Shown piece by piece: positions 1-10,823 of a DNA stretch of 64,000 nucleotides (position 1 is the first letter of the stretch; every line of letters begins with the position of its first letter). The stretch comes from Steinernema hermaphroditum. Taxonomy: Eukaryota > Nematoda > Chromadorea > Rhabditida > Steinernematidae. The notes under the pieces are model-generated. The model was given only the letters and a program-made list of their open reading frames with translations, had not been told where the DNA came from and made no database searches. The stretch lies in assembly GCA_030435675.1 (NCBI GenBank), contig CM059621.1, forward strand, positions 1,550,001 to 1,614,000, written 5' to 3'. Position numbers and translations under genes: made by a program.

Positions 1-1191
1 CGTGTTGCGGATTTGAAGAGCTTCTTCTGAACTTCGGTTCGCATTTACACGACGCATCGCGGCTTCATCCAAAGGACACATTTCATCGATTATTGTTCTT
101 TCATCAAAAGGCTCTTCGTCGGACAGGAAGTTATGCAGGTGAAGAGTGCACCGAACAATCCAATCACAGTTTCAATATGAGTGAGAAGAATCCGCCATCG
201 AGAACACAAGATTCCAAACGCATTCTCAATGACCCGCCTCGCATGGGATAGGCGATAGTTGAATGTTTCCTGATGATCGGTAGCTTCTCCTGGGAATGGC
301 TTCATAAGTCTTCTTGATATAGGAAACGCACCGTCTCTAAGAAAGAAATAAGGTACGAAGCGAGTACTATCCGGAAGAGAAGCGTCCTCGGGGAGGTCGA
401 GTTCTTCGTTCGACAGAGCCACTCCGAGACTTGAATTTTGGAAGATGGTGCTGTCGTGGTTGTGTCCGAACTCTCCAAGATCGTAGTATATGAACTTGTA
501 GCGCGAGTCAGCTACGGCAAGCAACACGGTTGAGAAGTCCTTCTTTCTGTTCAAATAGTTGCTCCCCGATTTTGCCGGTTTCTTCAACTTGATGTGCTTT
601 CCGTCGATGCACCCTGAACTAAGGTCTTTAGTTGCAAGAGAGGCTGACAAATCAATCACCGAGAACGTGAGGAAACGACCAACGTTCTTCGAAACCTTGC
701 GCAATGTCGCGCCACTCCTGCTCAGACGACGGAAGATGAACATATGCTTTGAGAGCTTCAACTAATCCTTGGCACGTCTTCAACACGATCTTCGATATGG
801 TAGACCTGTAAAATTAAGGATATATAGCAAAAGTTAACAATCGACTCACACTCCGATACGAAAAGAGAAGTGAAGTGCTGTATAACTCAAACCAGTTGCC
901 AGAAATCAAAATGACAACAAGCATCTCTTCAACACTGACAACATTGCTGCGAACCACACGAGGCTTCACAAATAGCGTCACCAGCTCCTTGAGTTTCCGA
1001 AAAGTTGCGGGTTCCATTCTCAAGTAGCGGAAGAACGCTGTTTCGTCCGTTACGAGAATCTTCATGAGCGTGGAATATTCTCCCTCTGTTCGTCGAGTAG
1101 AGCAGACGATAGAGCGTTGCCGACGCGCATGGTGCAGAAGAAGGAGAAGAACTATCTTCTTCTTGAGGAGGAGAATTCTTCTCACCCTCAT
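1..1191 (-). pseudogene. HARBI1-like PIF/Harbinger transposase, frameshifted and running off the window
   Basis: DDE_Tnp_4-type transposase that would cut and move a PIF/Harbinger element. The start is ATG at 1191, followed by a basic and leucine-rich N-terminus. Family motifs follow: GEYSTLMKIL, an ATGLSY...FRIG block near 860-900, GCIDGKHIK near 590-615 (first catalytic D) and LGEFGHNHDSTIF near 440-490. Two clean introns fit: 806-849 (44 nt) and 614-659 (46 nt). The frame breaks twice. Near 900-908 one base too many separates VVIL from LATGLSY. Near 155-165 a frame change with a few residues missing precedes IVRCTLHLHNFL. The C-terminus continues to position 1 and beyond. The MADF gene just upstream is its usual partner ORF. 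The family call is firm; the loss of function is inferred from the two breaks. Confidence 0.85.
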
Positions 1192-1467
1192 GGCACTGAA
1201 ATCGGTAAGATGAAGATAAGACACGCACTCACAAAAGGTTCGGTAGAGATACACGCTGCAGCACCAAATCGACTACAACAACAAATATTTATGACTTTAG
1301 TGCACAATGACAGTACACTAAATGGAATTTTCTTCGAAGCCGTCTTCGTTGAAATGATCTTCCTCGAAGCGACGACCCTCGAAGCCGCCTCCGTCGAAGT
1401 CCTCCACAGCTGTGTGTTCAAATTGGTTTTCTCGTTCTTCCAACAATTGAGCTTCAAAAATCTAAAA

Positions 1468-2166
1468 TTACATTGCATTGAAATACAATGAAGTTGAGAA
1501 CAGAACCATTTGAGAAATGTTCATTTTCAACTTGAGTCCCGTTGGACGTGGCAATGCTTTGAGCGATTTCGCAATGTCCATAGCCCAGAAAAAGAAAGGT
1601 CCTCTTTCCTGGCGCTCATGTTCGCGTTCTTCCCTCAATTCACCGTCAACTTTAGTGAACAATCCGCACAGTCTTTCGCTTGTAGTGACCTTCTTTCGCC
1701 GCTTTTTATGTTGAGCTTCTGGGTGTTCACTGCTGGCGAAACTTGCTGAGGCATTTGCAGCGGTTTCTTCTGCATTTTGGGAGTCGGACTCGTTGAAGTT
1801 CGACTGCCTGAAAGAAGAACGCAAGAATAAAAACGAAAGAACCACTCACGTTGGACGCTGCTCGGTGATTGAGTCCAAAAATTGAAGCGGCTTCATATGT
1901 TCCCAAGCTGTTCCGTCATCAGCAGCAGATCCAGACGGCAAGTCGGCGGCCTTCTTGAGCCTATGGTATCGATCGCGGGCGCTGGCCCATTTCTTCTTTG
2001 CGTCTTCGACCGTCATCTGCTTTCCTGCTACAACAGTCCACTTTCCGGCGATTTCCTTCCATATCTTCTCTTTATATTTGACATTGTAGTACAAATGGTG
2101 AGCTTTCTCGTACAGACAACGGTGGGGCTCAACGAGCTCAATGAGGTGAGCGATGTATTCTGCCAT
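1468..2166 (-). CDS. MADF-domain protein, probable second ORF of the Harbinger element
   Basis: Putative DNA-binding protein of 218 residues. Residues 1 to about 90 form a MADF/trihelix-like domain, with VKYKEKIWKEIAGKW and a DAKKKWASARDRYHRLKK basic helix. A low-complexity acidic and serine linker, a KKRRKK patch and a terminal FFFWAMDIAKSLKALP segment follow; such a tail is common in MADF proteins carried by transposons. Exons are 1850-2166 and 1468-1807, with a 42-nt GTGAG...TTTCAG intron. I chose ATG 2166 because TTTTCCAG lies just before it, so the upstream ATG at 2202 is probably intronic or untranslated. PIF/Harbinger elements encode a transposase plus a Myb/SANT- or MADF-like accessory protein needed for DNA binding, which fits the tandem arrangement. 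Unlike the transposase, this reading frame is intact. Confidence 0.75.
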
Positions 2167-2403
2167 GGACCTGGAAAATACAACGACGATGGTGAATGCC
2201 ATAAAGCAGCACTAGGTGGAAGCGCGAAGAACAAATCGAAAAGTAATGATATTCGATGGAAAGTGGACAACGTTGAGAAAAATTTTGCATAGGACGTAAA
2301 AAAGGTATAATCATGCCACTAATTTTACCATACAAACAACAAATGTAAAGAGAACAACGAAAACAACGCTCGAATCCCGGAAGAAATCCGAAAAAACGGC
2401 ATC

Positions 2404-2726
2404 GCACTTTCGATATTTCTATTTCAATGGAAGGCGACGGTGACGGTGACGGTGACGGCGACGGCGGTCGCATGTGAACGCAAAAAATCGAAACGCCTTT
2501 CTCGCCGTTTTGACGGTGACGGCGACGGCGACGGTGGCGATGTGAACACAAAACGGTGACGGCGACGGTGACGGCGCGACGGCGCCGTTTCCTATTCATA
2601 TGGAAACGGTGACGGTGACGGTGACGGCGACGGCGGTCGCATGTGAACGCAAAAAATCGAAACGCCTTTCTCGCCGTTTTGACGGTGACGGCGACGGCGA
2701 CGGCGACGGTGAGGGGCACCTTGTGA
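2404..2726. repeat. Hexamer-rich repeat (GACGGTGACGGCG) with a duplicated unit of about 169 bp
   Basis: Runs of GACGGT/GACGGC hexamers flank a unique core (GCATGTGAACGCAAAAAATC) that occurs near 2470 and again near 2640. Between the copies is a partly inverted stretch ending in CCGTTTCCTATTCATATGGAAACGG. The block lies about 240 bp upstream of the MADF start, where the right end of the Harbinger element would be expected, so it may be its subterminal repeat. The other end is outside the window, so this cannot be confirmed here. No coding is likely. Confidence 0.6.
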
Positions 2727-2839
2727 AAGATACTTAACATGTCTGATAAAGACATTAAAGCGACGCGGCAATAACTATTGTAAGAGAGCGCAGTGCTCAT
2801 CGACGTTGATTTCATTGGTCTCCGTCTTTGCATGAATGG

Positions 2840-3192
2840 GTCGAATCGTTGTGGGTGGTATTTGATCGAATTTCATCGAATACTGAAAACTAAACATGAA
2901 TAACGAAGTTTTAATTAGAATCGCCAGTGCGCACCACATGGACCAACTCCATGGCTACCATTTGCAACCAAAAACTAGCAAGAAGTAGAGCAAACAATAG
3001 AAATTCAATTTGGTATTCGATGGAATTTATTCGATTCGATCGAAGACCGGATCGAAAACATTGATTTTGTTCTATTTCTCCGTTGTTTTTGGTACGTGGT
3101 GCGCACTGGTGATTCTAAATAAACCTTTGTTATTCATGTTTATTTTTCAGTATTCGAAAAAATTCATCGATTACCACCCACGACGATTCGAC
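2840..3192. mobile_element. MITE of 353 bp with terminal inverted repeats of about 100 bp
   Basis: The first ~100 bases (GTCGAATCGTTGTGGGTGGT...) reappear as an imperfect inverted copy ending at 3192 (...ACCACCCACGACGATTCGAC). Both arms share the TCGAATACTGAAAA, AACATGAATAAC and CAGTGCGCACCAC segments. The internal ~150 bp is unique and AT-rich. No transposase is encoded, so this is a non-autonomous element. I could not define a target-site duplication with confidence. Confidence 0.8.
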
Positions 3193-3585
3193 AACCCTAC
3201 TTACGAGCTATAGGCAAGAAAAGCTCGAGCTAACCTCAGTGCTCACGCCATGCTATTCGTGTTTCGCATGCAGATACTGTTGCTTTTGCGATATTGTGAT
3301 CTGCGCCGTTTCTTCGTTTTTGTCGGCGTTGCAAAGCTGAACCACCGAAGAGTGTTATCTCCTATGTTTATCATTAAAGCGCGGACGGAATAACTCTTAT
3401 GAGTACACGGAGTCCCTATCGGTGACGATACCTTTGGCGGCGTCTTTCTAAGATAACATCAACTCTTATCTGGACGTGTCAGGACTGCATGATTGTTCTA
3501 TGGACGATTATGCAGAATGTTGGCTATTATAACAAGTGTAAACGATGACATTTATATCTGCATACGTGGACATACGTCTACACTA
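3193..3585. other. Intergenic, nothing recognised
   Basis: No open frame, repeat or RNA signature stands out between the MITE and the stop codon of the membrane-protein gene. Confidence 0.5.
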
Positions 3586-4418
3586 CTAATACCAGTTATC
3601 TGACCGTGGATGCGCAGATGCGACGCCCTGAGAGACTTGAGCACCGTTGGGCTGCGTTTGAGGCATCGTTCCGTTATTGTAGTTAGCCTGCATTGGATGG
3701 GCTGCCTTGGGGGCGGGCTGCGTTTGAGGCATCATTCCGTTATTGTAGTTAGCCTGTACGGGATGGGCTTGATAGGGGAATCCGTTAGATTTGATTTCTG
3801 ATTTCGCACCTGCCATCGTCGAATTCAGACAGTACTGCTGAGAGACTTTTGCGTACGGAACGAACAAAACCAAAGCGATGATGTCGAAAATCACAATCAA
3901 CACCAAGGGCACGACGTAGAGCCCTACCATGTATTTGATTTCTGAAATACGGTTAGGACTTTCAAAATTAGGAAGTATTGCGACTTACCGTCCGCTCTCA
4001 TGACGAGGAGTGCAATGAAAACAGCAAAATCGATAAAGGCCATTAATCCCTATAATAACGCGTAGTTCTATTTGCTCCGAACTGTTCACTTACAATGTAG
4101 GTCATATACATGATGACAATGGCCAAGGCTCCAAACTTTTTCTTCCCTATAGCGATGGCCACGAAAACGGCTATGTGAATTATAAGGCCAACAAAAGACA
4201 GAAGCGTCAGCAAGATGAAGGTGTAAATGACGTTACCGCCTGGACCATAGCGTTCAAGGAAAATGCCGTAGATGGAAACGCCGAAGTGGTAGAAGTAGCC
4301 AATGAACGTCAGGACGGCGGCAATGATTGGTGCGATTCTCTGCAACTCATGAGTGGATCATAATTTGTGTAAGTACCTGTTCGGCGATACGGTAGAGACA
4401 GCCTCCTTCGGAGCACAT
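3586..4418 (-). CDS. Four-helix membrane protein with a Gln/Pro/Asn-rich repeated tail
   Basis: Predicted 234-residue membrane protein in four exons (4377-4418, 4094-4339, 3989-4049, 3586-3941) with introns of 37-47 nt. The protein starts MCSEGGCLYRIAEQ. Four hydrophobic segments follow: IAPIIAAVLTFIGYFYHF, FILLTLLSFVGLIIHIAVFV, a GLMAFIDFAVFIALLV segment made largely by exon 3, and VGLYVVPLVLIVIFDIIALV. The cytosolic-looking tail carries a near-duplicate repeat (AHPVQANYNNGMMPQTQP, then AHPMQANYNNGTMPQTQP). The four-helix layout resembles the small membrane proteins further downstream, but exon sizes differ and I see no shared motif. Function unknown. Confidence 0.85.
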
Positions 4419-4749
4419 GCTGATGAAACGCAGCGGGCGTGTGCTCTGCTCAAACAGTGAAGTCGGATATGGTGCCCCCGAAGCCACTCAATTTTTTATT
4501 CGTTTCTTATCAGTTCTGACGCTGCGCTTCTCTTCGCGAAGGGATTAGGGCAGCATACAAATTCCCACGCAGACGATGTGAATTTGCCCACCCAACGCAT
4601 CAAAATTGATAAGCAACATTTAAACTGCTGCAGTGGTGACTTCACTGTTTGACAAACGGATTTTGCCGTCCACATTTCGCTACTTTCACGAAGGCTACCT
4701 TCCTGAATGGAATAAATAAGTAAAAAAACTAGAAAAACTAGAATATCTT

Positions 4750-5278
4750 GCCTTTTTGAACTGACAAGGGAAGGGCCCGAAGTGTGACACTCCGATTTCG
4801 CTGAAAATTTGTGGGCGTATAGCGCAGCCCGGGACTAACAAAACGCACATAGTTTGATCGGTGCGAAATTACACTAAGGTACCTAAAAGTGGTCTTTAAT
4901 TGTAAGGTATCCTGGTGCGACGTCCCTGAAATCTCAAAATATACTGTATTATTGTCAGTGTTTTTCGTGTTTTTGACCGGTTTTCGTGCTACAAGAGCAT
5001 GGTTGTTAATTTGCAATGTTAATTTTCGTTTCAAATGCCGAAAACCTTAGAAAATCGGCGAAAAAAACGAAAAACACTGACAATAACACCGTATATTTTG
5101 AGGCTCCAGGGACATCGCACCAGGATACCTTACAATTAAAGACCTCTTTTAGGTACATTGGTGTAATTTCGCACCGATCAAGCTATGTGCGTTTTGTTAG
5201 TCCCGGGCTGCGCTATACGCGCACAAATTTTCAGCGAAATCGGAGTGTCACACTTCGGGTTCTTCCCTTGTGAGCAAG
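4750..5278. repeat. Large palindrome (foldback element) with arms of about 230 bp
   Basis: The left arm (from AAGGGAAGGGCCCGAAGTGTGACACTCCG near 4768) is repeated inverted in the right arm, which ends ...CACACTTCGGGTTCTTCCCTTG near 5271. The arms are almost identical over GATTTCGCTGAAAATTTG, CCCGGGACTAACAAAACGCAC and CCTTACAATTAAAGACC. A spacer of about 50 bp separates them. Each arm has an open frame giving similar peptides, but these are mirror images of one non-coding repeat. Probably a MITE-like element. Confidence 0.8.
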
Positions 5279-5428
5279 GCGGCACCTCCTCGCAGATGTG
5301 GGAAACGATATCAAGTCCGCCAGTTAGCTGAAAAATAAGATAGCATGAAAGCGAAATAACATTGTGAATCTTGCGCATCTTATGGTCGTTCGATGCGCAA
5401 AATGTTCAGGAAAAAATGCCGCAGAATG

Positions 5429-6055
5429 TTAAAGGGACCCGGTCATGGATAAAAAAACTTCTTCAAATCTTCTGAAAATTTGCAAAAAATAGACAAAAAA
5501 CGTCGTGCAAACTTTGCCTTCAAGCGCAAGGCAGAGTTCGCGGTTCGTTCCGAAAACATTTCAGCCCCTTGTTTTAAAGGCTGCCCAACATCATGCTGAA
5601 ATCAGTTTCTCAAAATTCCCAGTAGTTTTCAAGAAACGGACCTTAGGATCCACACAGTTATGCTGTCCAATTCTCGGTGTGTCGGTCCCGAAACGACTTG
5701 CATGACGGACACGACCGTAGTTCCCGCGTTTTCTACGCACTTATCCAATCTAGGCGCGCCTGGGCTCATTCGACTCGCCAGAAGCTGCTGAGCAAAATGT
5801 TCCCAAGCGCGGAGCTGGTCGTCACCTATTTCGGCCAAAAAGAACGAAAATATTGCGCAACTCGTACCGCGCCGGATAGATCGTGTCGGGACCAACGGTA
5901 AAACACATTGTGAATCCTAAGGTCCGTTTCTTAAAAACTACTGAGTTTTTTTGGGAAACCGACTTCACCACCGTGCTCAGCGACCCCGAAAACACGGGGA
6001 CAAAAATTTTCAGACGATTTATAAAACTTTTTTATCCATGACCGGGTCCCTTTAA
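5429..6055. mobile_element. Foldback MITE flanked by TTAA target duplications
   Basis: Begins TTAA-AGGGACCCGGTCATGGATAA and ends with the exact inverse, ATCCATGACCGGGTCCCT-TTAA. Inversion continues inward with decay: CAGTTTCTCAAAATTCCC...AAGAAACGGACCTTAGGATCCACA near 5605-5655 pairs with TGTGAATCCTAAGGTCCGTTTCTT...AAACCGA near 5908-5965. The whole element is therefore hairpin-like. TTAA duplications are typical of piggyBac-type and other TTAA-specific transposons. No transposase is encoded. Confidence 0.85.
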
Positions 6056-6421
6056 TGTATGGAAATCGTGACATAGTGAAAAACAGGTCGAAAAATGACC
6101 GGAAAAAGATTTCTTGGATTTCTGATATCTTGGTATTAATCGATTGCTCTCGGCTTCATTAATGATTTCCTGATTGAATCAGAGCGAACAGACTAGTCTA
6201 CACAGAATTACAAACCAAAAACTACTCACGCATTGGACTGGTCCCGCCACGAAACGGAGAACGCACGTTCGTGCGTCAATTTGCGACATTTCCTAATCGG
6301 CAGAAATTTGAGCGGGCCTCGCCACGATATCCGCTCTACCTGAGTGCACTGTGCACTGGCCTAACCAACGACGGAATAGTCGTCGATACTCTCTCAGTGT
6401 GTACATTTCATTTCAGCGAAT
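6056..6421. other. Intergenic with a possible trans-splice acceptor before the next gene
   Basis: No gene seen. TTTCATTTCAG ends at about 6416, six bases before the ATG at 6422. There is no exon before it, so it could receive a spliced leader. Confidence 0.4.
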
Positions 6422-7726
6422 ATGAGCGAAGAAGGGGAGTTGCCACCATCGCCTTCTAGGACAGACAAGGAGAGGTTAGCCGCTTTTATTTCTTTTTGCA
6501 CTACTGCTAGTGGAATTGTTTCGAAGTGACTGACGTCCGCTGCTTGAAGGTGACCACTGGACGCTTCTAACTCCTGTGTGTTTCAGCGCGAACAGTGAAG
6601 ACGATGACATCATCATTCTGGATCTCACGCCGATCGCGGAAAGGAAAAAGAAGGAAAAACCGTTTAATAGGTGTGACCTAAACCTTTCTTTTCGCGAATT
6701 TATTAGCTGAATTGCTTTTAGGACACGAGCGCCGCCTCCAGCGACCCTCAGCAAGAGATTCCGTCCGGGTGAACCAAGTCCGCAACTGCGAGCAGCTCTC
6801 GGCCTCCGCTGGAATGATATTCCGGAGTGGATATATCGCATGAGAAGACTCGGATTCATCAACGGATATCCTCCTTCCTACTTGAAGAAGTTTGTGTATT
6901 TCTTTGTGCATAATTTGATTGATTATTCGTTGTTTAGAGCTATCGTCTACGACGACTATGATCCGACTCATCTGCTCAGCTTCAACTTCATCGATGGCAA
7001 ACTGAATCAACAGGAAGATCAAGCAGACCGTGCGTCTCTCTCGTTCCGACTGATTGTAATTCGATTTTGCAGGAATAAGATCGTTCAAACCACCAACTGT
7101 CAACGCCAACAAGATCATTTCCTACGGTGGGTTCAACAAGTCATTTCCAGAGCTCAACGACGTGCGTATTTTGAACCAGTAGTTATATGTTCTACGTTTG
7201 GCGTTTCAGAGAGAAGGCCGCTCCTTCATCGTGCCGCCGTTCGAATTGTTCGTTGGTCAAATTCAGAAAGAATTACAGAAGAAAGCGAGGAAGGAGTGGG
7301 AACTCGTGAGGCAGACTCGTGCTCGCCAGCGGAAGAAGTTCGGCAGCGAAGAAACGTTAGACGGTCAACCGCCTCGGAAACGACGCCGCCTGGAAGAAGG
7401 CGAACTTCCAGATACAGATGGTATGTATATTCTCCTCTGGATTTGATTCATACTTTTTTGTTTCAGAATCGTTCTTTGAAGAATCTGTACTGATAATCAA
7501 CGAAGCATCAGTCGACTCAACTGCCGATGGCTCTCATCCTGGACTATCCACTGAATTCGACTGTGGAGTGGACGTACCCGACATCGCTACTCGCTCGGTG
7601 AACAAGAATGGTGACGATCTCGAACGCTTCAGCAAAGGAATTCAGCCGTTCGCAGCGAAAGTCGACGTGGCTCAGAGCGATGGGAGGTTCCTGAAGGCTC
7701 TACTTCATATCGTCAAGTCGCGGTGA
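6422..7726 (+). CDS. ZCCHC8-like subunit of the nuclear exosome targeting (NEXT) complex
   Basis: 318 residues in seven exons: 6422-6474, 6587-6670, 6722-6889, 6938-7029, 7073-7161, 7210-7420, 7467-7726. After an acidic N-terminus comes a PSP-like proline-rich segment (LRAALGLRWNDIPEWIYRMR, then GYPPSYLKKA) and a YGGFNKSFPELND motif; both resemble human ZCCHC8. A basic linker with PPRKRRR and a C-terminal DGRFLKALLHIVKSR complete it; in ZCCHC8 the C-terminus engages the MTR4 helicase. ZCCHC8 scaffolds NEXT, which hands nuclear transcripts to the exosome. I see no CCHC zinc knuckle in this model, so either it is lost or the ancestral N-terminal region is absent. This is the clearest conserved housekeeping gene in the window. 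Confidence 0.8.
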
Positions 7727-8136
7727 ACGAAATAGTCCATGTATACATTGTGTCATTGTTGTCGTTATTGGTTTTTTCGGTCCTGCAATTTCAGCCCAGC
7801 TTGTGTTGTTTTAGGTTCTCTCGGTCTAATTCCTCTGCAGTCTAGACACAGCTTTGTCTGGTGGACACTGGACTGTCTCCCTGCCGGTTTTGTCGCACTT
7901 TTTCGCTGGGAACTGGTCGATCTAAATAAGGAACATCCACCGTTTTAATGAGGTGTTTTCGGAATGAGATCTTTGTTTTTGTCACATTTGGCGAGCCTAT
8001 ATAACAAGGTGGTCGATCAGCAACACAGTAATCCTCGTGTTTTTGCATTGTCGGTAGATAGGAATTTGGAATAGAATAGGCCTCGTCTTTCACGATTCGC
8101 TCTTTTAGAGATTGTCAGCGTCGCCTTATTTCCAAT
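7727..8136. other. Intergenic, nothing recognised
   Basis: No coding, repeat or RNA signature seen between the ZCCHC8-like stop codon and the srx start. Confidence 0.4.
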
Positions 8137-9308
8137 ATGATCGAATTTGACTCGACGAAAGCGGCAATCATAACGACTGTGGTGACTAACTCAATTAATA
8201 TTAATGAAAATCGCCCAAATGATGATTTTAGATATGTCTAATTGGCCTGATCATAAATATCAATGTTGCCGTGGCTGTGAAAAAGTGTCGCTCGTTCGGC
8301 TATGCATTTGGAATGCTGTGCTTTTCGCAAACTCTCTCAAACGTGGGAAATTGTGCGATTTTCCCAGTGCTATCGGCGGTGACGGTAATGTAAGTCGTGG
8401 ATAGAACCAAGATTGGAACTTTTCTGTGTGCAGCTTTCGTTTTTCTGCTTAGTCGCCCAATCTTTTTGTCATTTGTGCGATACGGGCCCTACAACAACCA
8501 TTTTCCAGAAACCCGGACTGGCACAGCACGTACCTTGGACGCCGCTTCGGCCAGTTCATGATGTTCTTCTGGGAGGTGTCCATTTTCAGTCATCTGGCCA
8601 TGGCAATCAATCGAGCCGTCGCTATCAACGCTCCCGACACTTATAATCGCGTCTTCGGAGACAAAACCGTTACAGTCAGGATTGTTGGCGTTGTTTGGCT
8701 AATCGCGGCGATTCAAGTGTTCCCTTACACATTCCGTTTGTTTTCATCGAAAAATTGCCCTCACAACCTCCACCTTTAGCCGACTGCTCTCATAATTTCG
8801 ACCCAGTCAGCTTTACATTAGCTTATCCTGAAGGAGCTTGTGGTGACTTCATGGGAACGTACAGCGATCTGACTGTCACTTTGACTGTCCTGTCAATTAT
8901 TGCTCTCCTGGATATAGTCAGCTTTGTCCGACTGTACTGTCAGCGGCTGGAGCTTCCCTCCGACAGTAGGTCCACTATGGTCAGGCTCTTCTTCCAGGTC
9001 TCATCAATACGAATATTGCGTTGTATCTTACGTTGCTTTAGGCCTTAGTTCAAAGCATGATTCTAATGTCGTGTGAATTTTCATTCTTCTTCTTCAGCCC
9101 CCTCAACTATAACGAATGGTACCTGTTTGCTACGGCTACGCTCAGTTGGGCCCTTACTCACTCTATGGATGGAATTGTTGTGATAATCTTTAACAAAGAA
9201 ATCCGGCGCATTATGATGCACAAGGAGACGGATGAACCCGAGAAAGAGGCTGGTCGTCCGGACGTGTTCACCGCTGTAACCACTTACAGAAATAAGAATA
9301 CTGTTTGA
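8137..9308 (+). CDS. Serpentine chemoreceptor, srx-type
   Basis: 304-residue seven-helix receptor in five exons: 8137-8181, 8232-8389, 8509-8735, 8780-8997, 9042-9308. Srx landmarks include SFGYAFGMLCFSQTLSNVGN in helix 2, WHSTYLGRRFGQ before helix 3, the SHLAMAINRAVAINAP motif after helix 3, and a C-terminal WALTHSMDGIVVIIFNKEIRR. Such receptors sit in sensory cilia of chemosensory neurons and detect environmental ligands. All introns are 44-50 nt except the second (119 nt). Frames close across every junction, so the gene looks functional. Ligand unknown. Confidence 0.88.
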
Positions 9309-10209
9309 ATGAGTGGAGTGATTCGATAAAATAATACCCTACTGTGTTCGTTTGATCATAAGAATCATGAAAACAACAAAAAAACTTTTCATCTTCTTAT
9401 AGTTGCTTTACGGAGAGCAGAACTTGTTTCCACGATTGTCTTCAATATGTTTACATGGACAGGTTGGGGCAATCAGTGAAGAATTAAGTGATTTGTCGAA
9501 CCATTAACGCTGTAATCGGCATGTTTGCCTCTATGCGAACAGATTTGAGCCGCACCAGTGGATAGAAGACTAAAAATCAGTTGTTTCCAGCAATGCGTGC
9601 AAATATGTTTTAGTTATTTTCGTTATTGATGATCCAGAAGAAGCCCCGATGATTATCAGAATCCCCCAGAGGCCCGTAGTTACAATGGCCGCCCAGGAAT
9701 ACCGTAATCGCCGCCCGACTTCACAAAGCCAAAGATTCGCTGCAATTCCGAGGTCTGCTCGGCCAGGAGAACCTGAAGGAAAATGGAAGTCGCGAGTACT
9801 GAAGAGTCGATCGATCACCAGCGTCTCCGACCATAGAGAAAGACCACTTTCAGCTGCATCACTGCTCCAAAATCCAGCGCAACACTTATCAGATTAATCA
9901 AGCTCTCGCAACACGGGAAGAGAAATGAGAAACGACTCGTCTTACGTGTACAGATACCATATCAGCGATTCATGACTATAAACTCGAAGTATGTGTGCCA
10001 GAAAGAGCAATGTGGAATCTCAGTTCAAAACTTTAGTGACACAGCATCCACCATAAGGTCAAGAGCAATGACGTGGTGTTATGAGTCCAAAAGCCTTAAA
10101 AAGTGTGTATCGTCGATGACGACGAAGACGAGTTTGTAATTGGGAACGAACCAGTATTTTCAGAGGGGCTGATTTTTATGGTTAACAGCGGAAGAACAGC
10201 TGCTGGCTG
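9309..10209. other. Intergenic; possible degraded membrane-protein exon at 9570-9790 (-)
   Basis: On the minus strand 9570-9790 reads as ADLGIAANLWLCEV...WAAIVTTGLWGILIIIGASS, two hydrophobic stretches then a stop, with a CCTTCAG acceptor before it. I could not extend it to a start codon with consistent phases, so it may be a relic of a small membrane-protein gene. Nothing else stands out. Confidence 0.25.
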
Positions 10210-10447
10210 TTAGCCATGAGAGTTAGCTGGCTTTTTCGAATCGTCCTTCGTTGTCCAGTTGATTAACTTCAATATTAACTTCAGCAGTCCACCTGCAGCA
10301 CGTTTCTCTCGAACACTAGAATTCCGTATTTATACACGAAACAGAATACTGGTCTTACATGACATCTGGGTATTCGTGGTTTTCAGCAAACGTAATCGCG
10401 GTCAGTATAACGACAATAAATAGGGTATAAACATAGAAACTTTTCAT
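10210..10447 (-). CDS. Short secreted prepropeptide with an amphipathic cationic helix
   Basis: 64 residues in two exons (10359-10447 and 10210-10315, intron 43 nt). Exon 1 is a clear signal peptide, MKSFYVYTLFIVVILTAITFA, with a short acidic pro-region. Exon 2 begins with the dibasic site REKR and releases a peptide starting AAGGLLKLILKLINW followed by a charged tail with DDSKK. LLKLILKLI alternates Lys with Leu/Ile in a helix-forming pattern seen in membrane-active antimicrobial peptides. It is next to a second secreted peptide gene, which supports a secreted defence or signalling role. I do not recognise a named family. The gene model is well supported; the function is inference. Confidence 0.75.
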
Positions 10448-10823
10448 CTCGATCATATGTGGACCAAACTTGATTGAGACGTCGACCAAAATAAAGAGTT
10501 ACACAAATAGGCGTTGTGCGTCATAGCGTTGTTTTTCTTATTTTGTTGTGATGAGCCAACTGGTTCTACATCGACAGATGAAATCATGTTACAATGTAGT
10601 GTTTAGTGAAATTCTGTTCTCGGAGAGGAAGCCAAGGACTGATGGATTCGTCATCGATATGTTGATATGTCAGCCAACATTAGAAGAAAACATTAGCTAG
10701 ATTAACTTTATTTGCGTGAAGTGACAGTGACAGCACAGAACTTGGTTTGTCCTTCACAAAGAGCATAAAAAATTAGTAAAAAGCCAGGACATTCTACAGA
10801 TATATGTACAGTTTTATCCTTTT

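Noticed and set aside
90..761. A single uninterrupted transposase ORF with its own Met start
   Set aside because: The N-terminal third of that frame is out of register; two introns (614-659, 806-849) restore the HARBI1 motifs, so it is part of a longer, broken gene.
2138..2833. A 231-residue Arg/His-rich protein
   Set aside because: Translation of the GACGGT/GACGGC hexamer repeat; no biological support.
4738..5273. Two homologous proteins on opposite strands
   Set aside because: They are translations of the two arms of one palindrome; no splice or start context.
8413..8508. A coding exon between srx exons 2 and 3
   Set aside because: It would shift frame before the conserved WHSTYLGRRFGQ segment; exons 2 and 3 join in phase without it.
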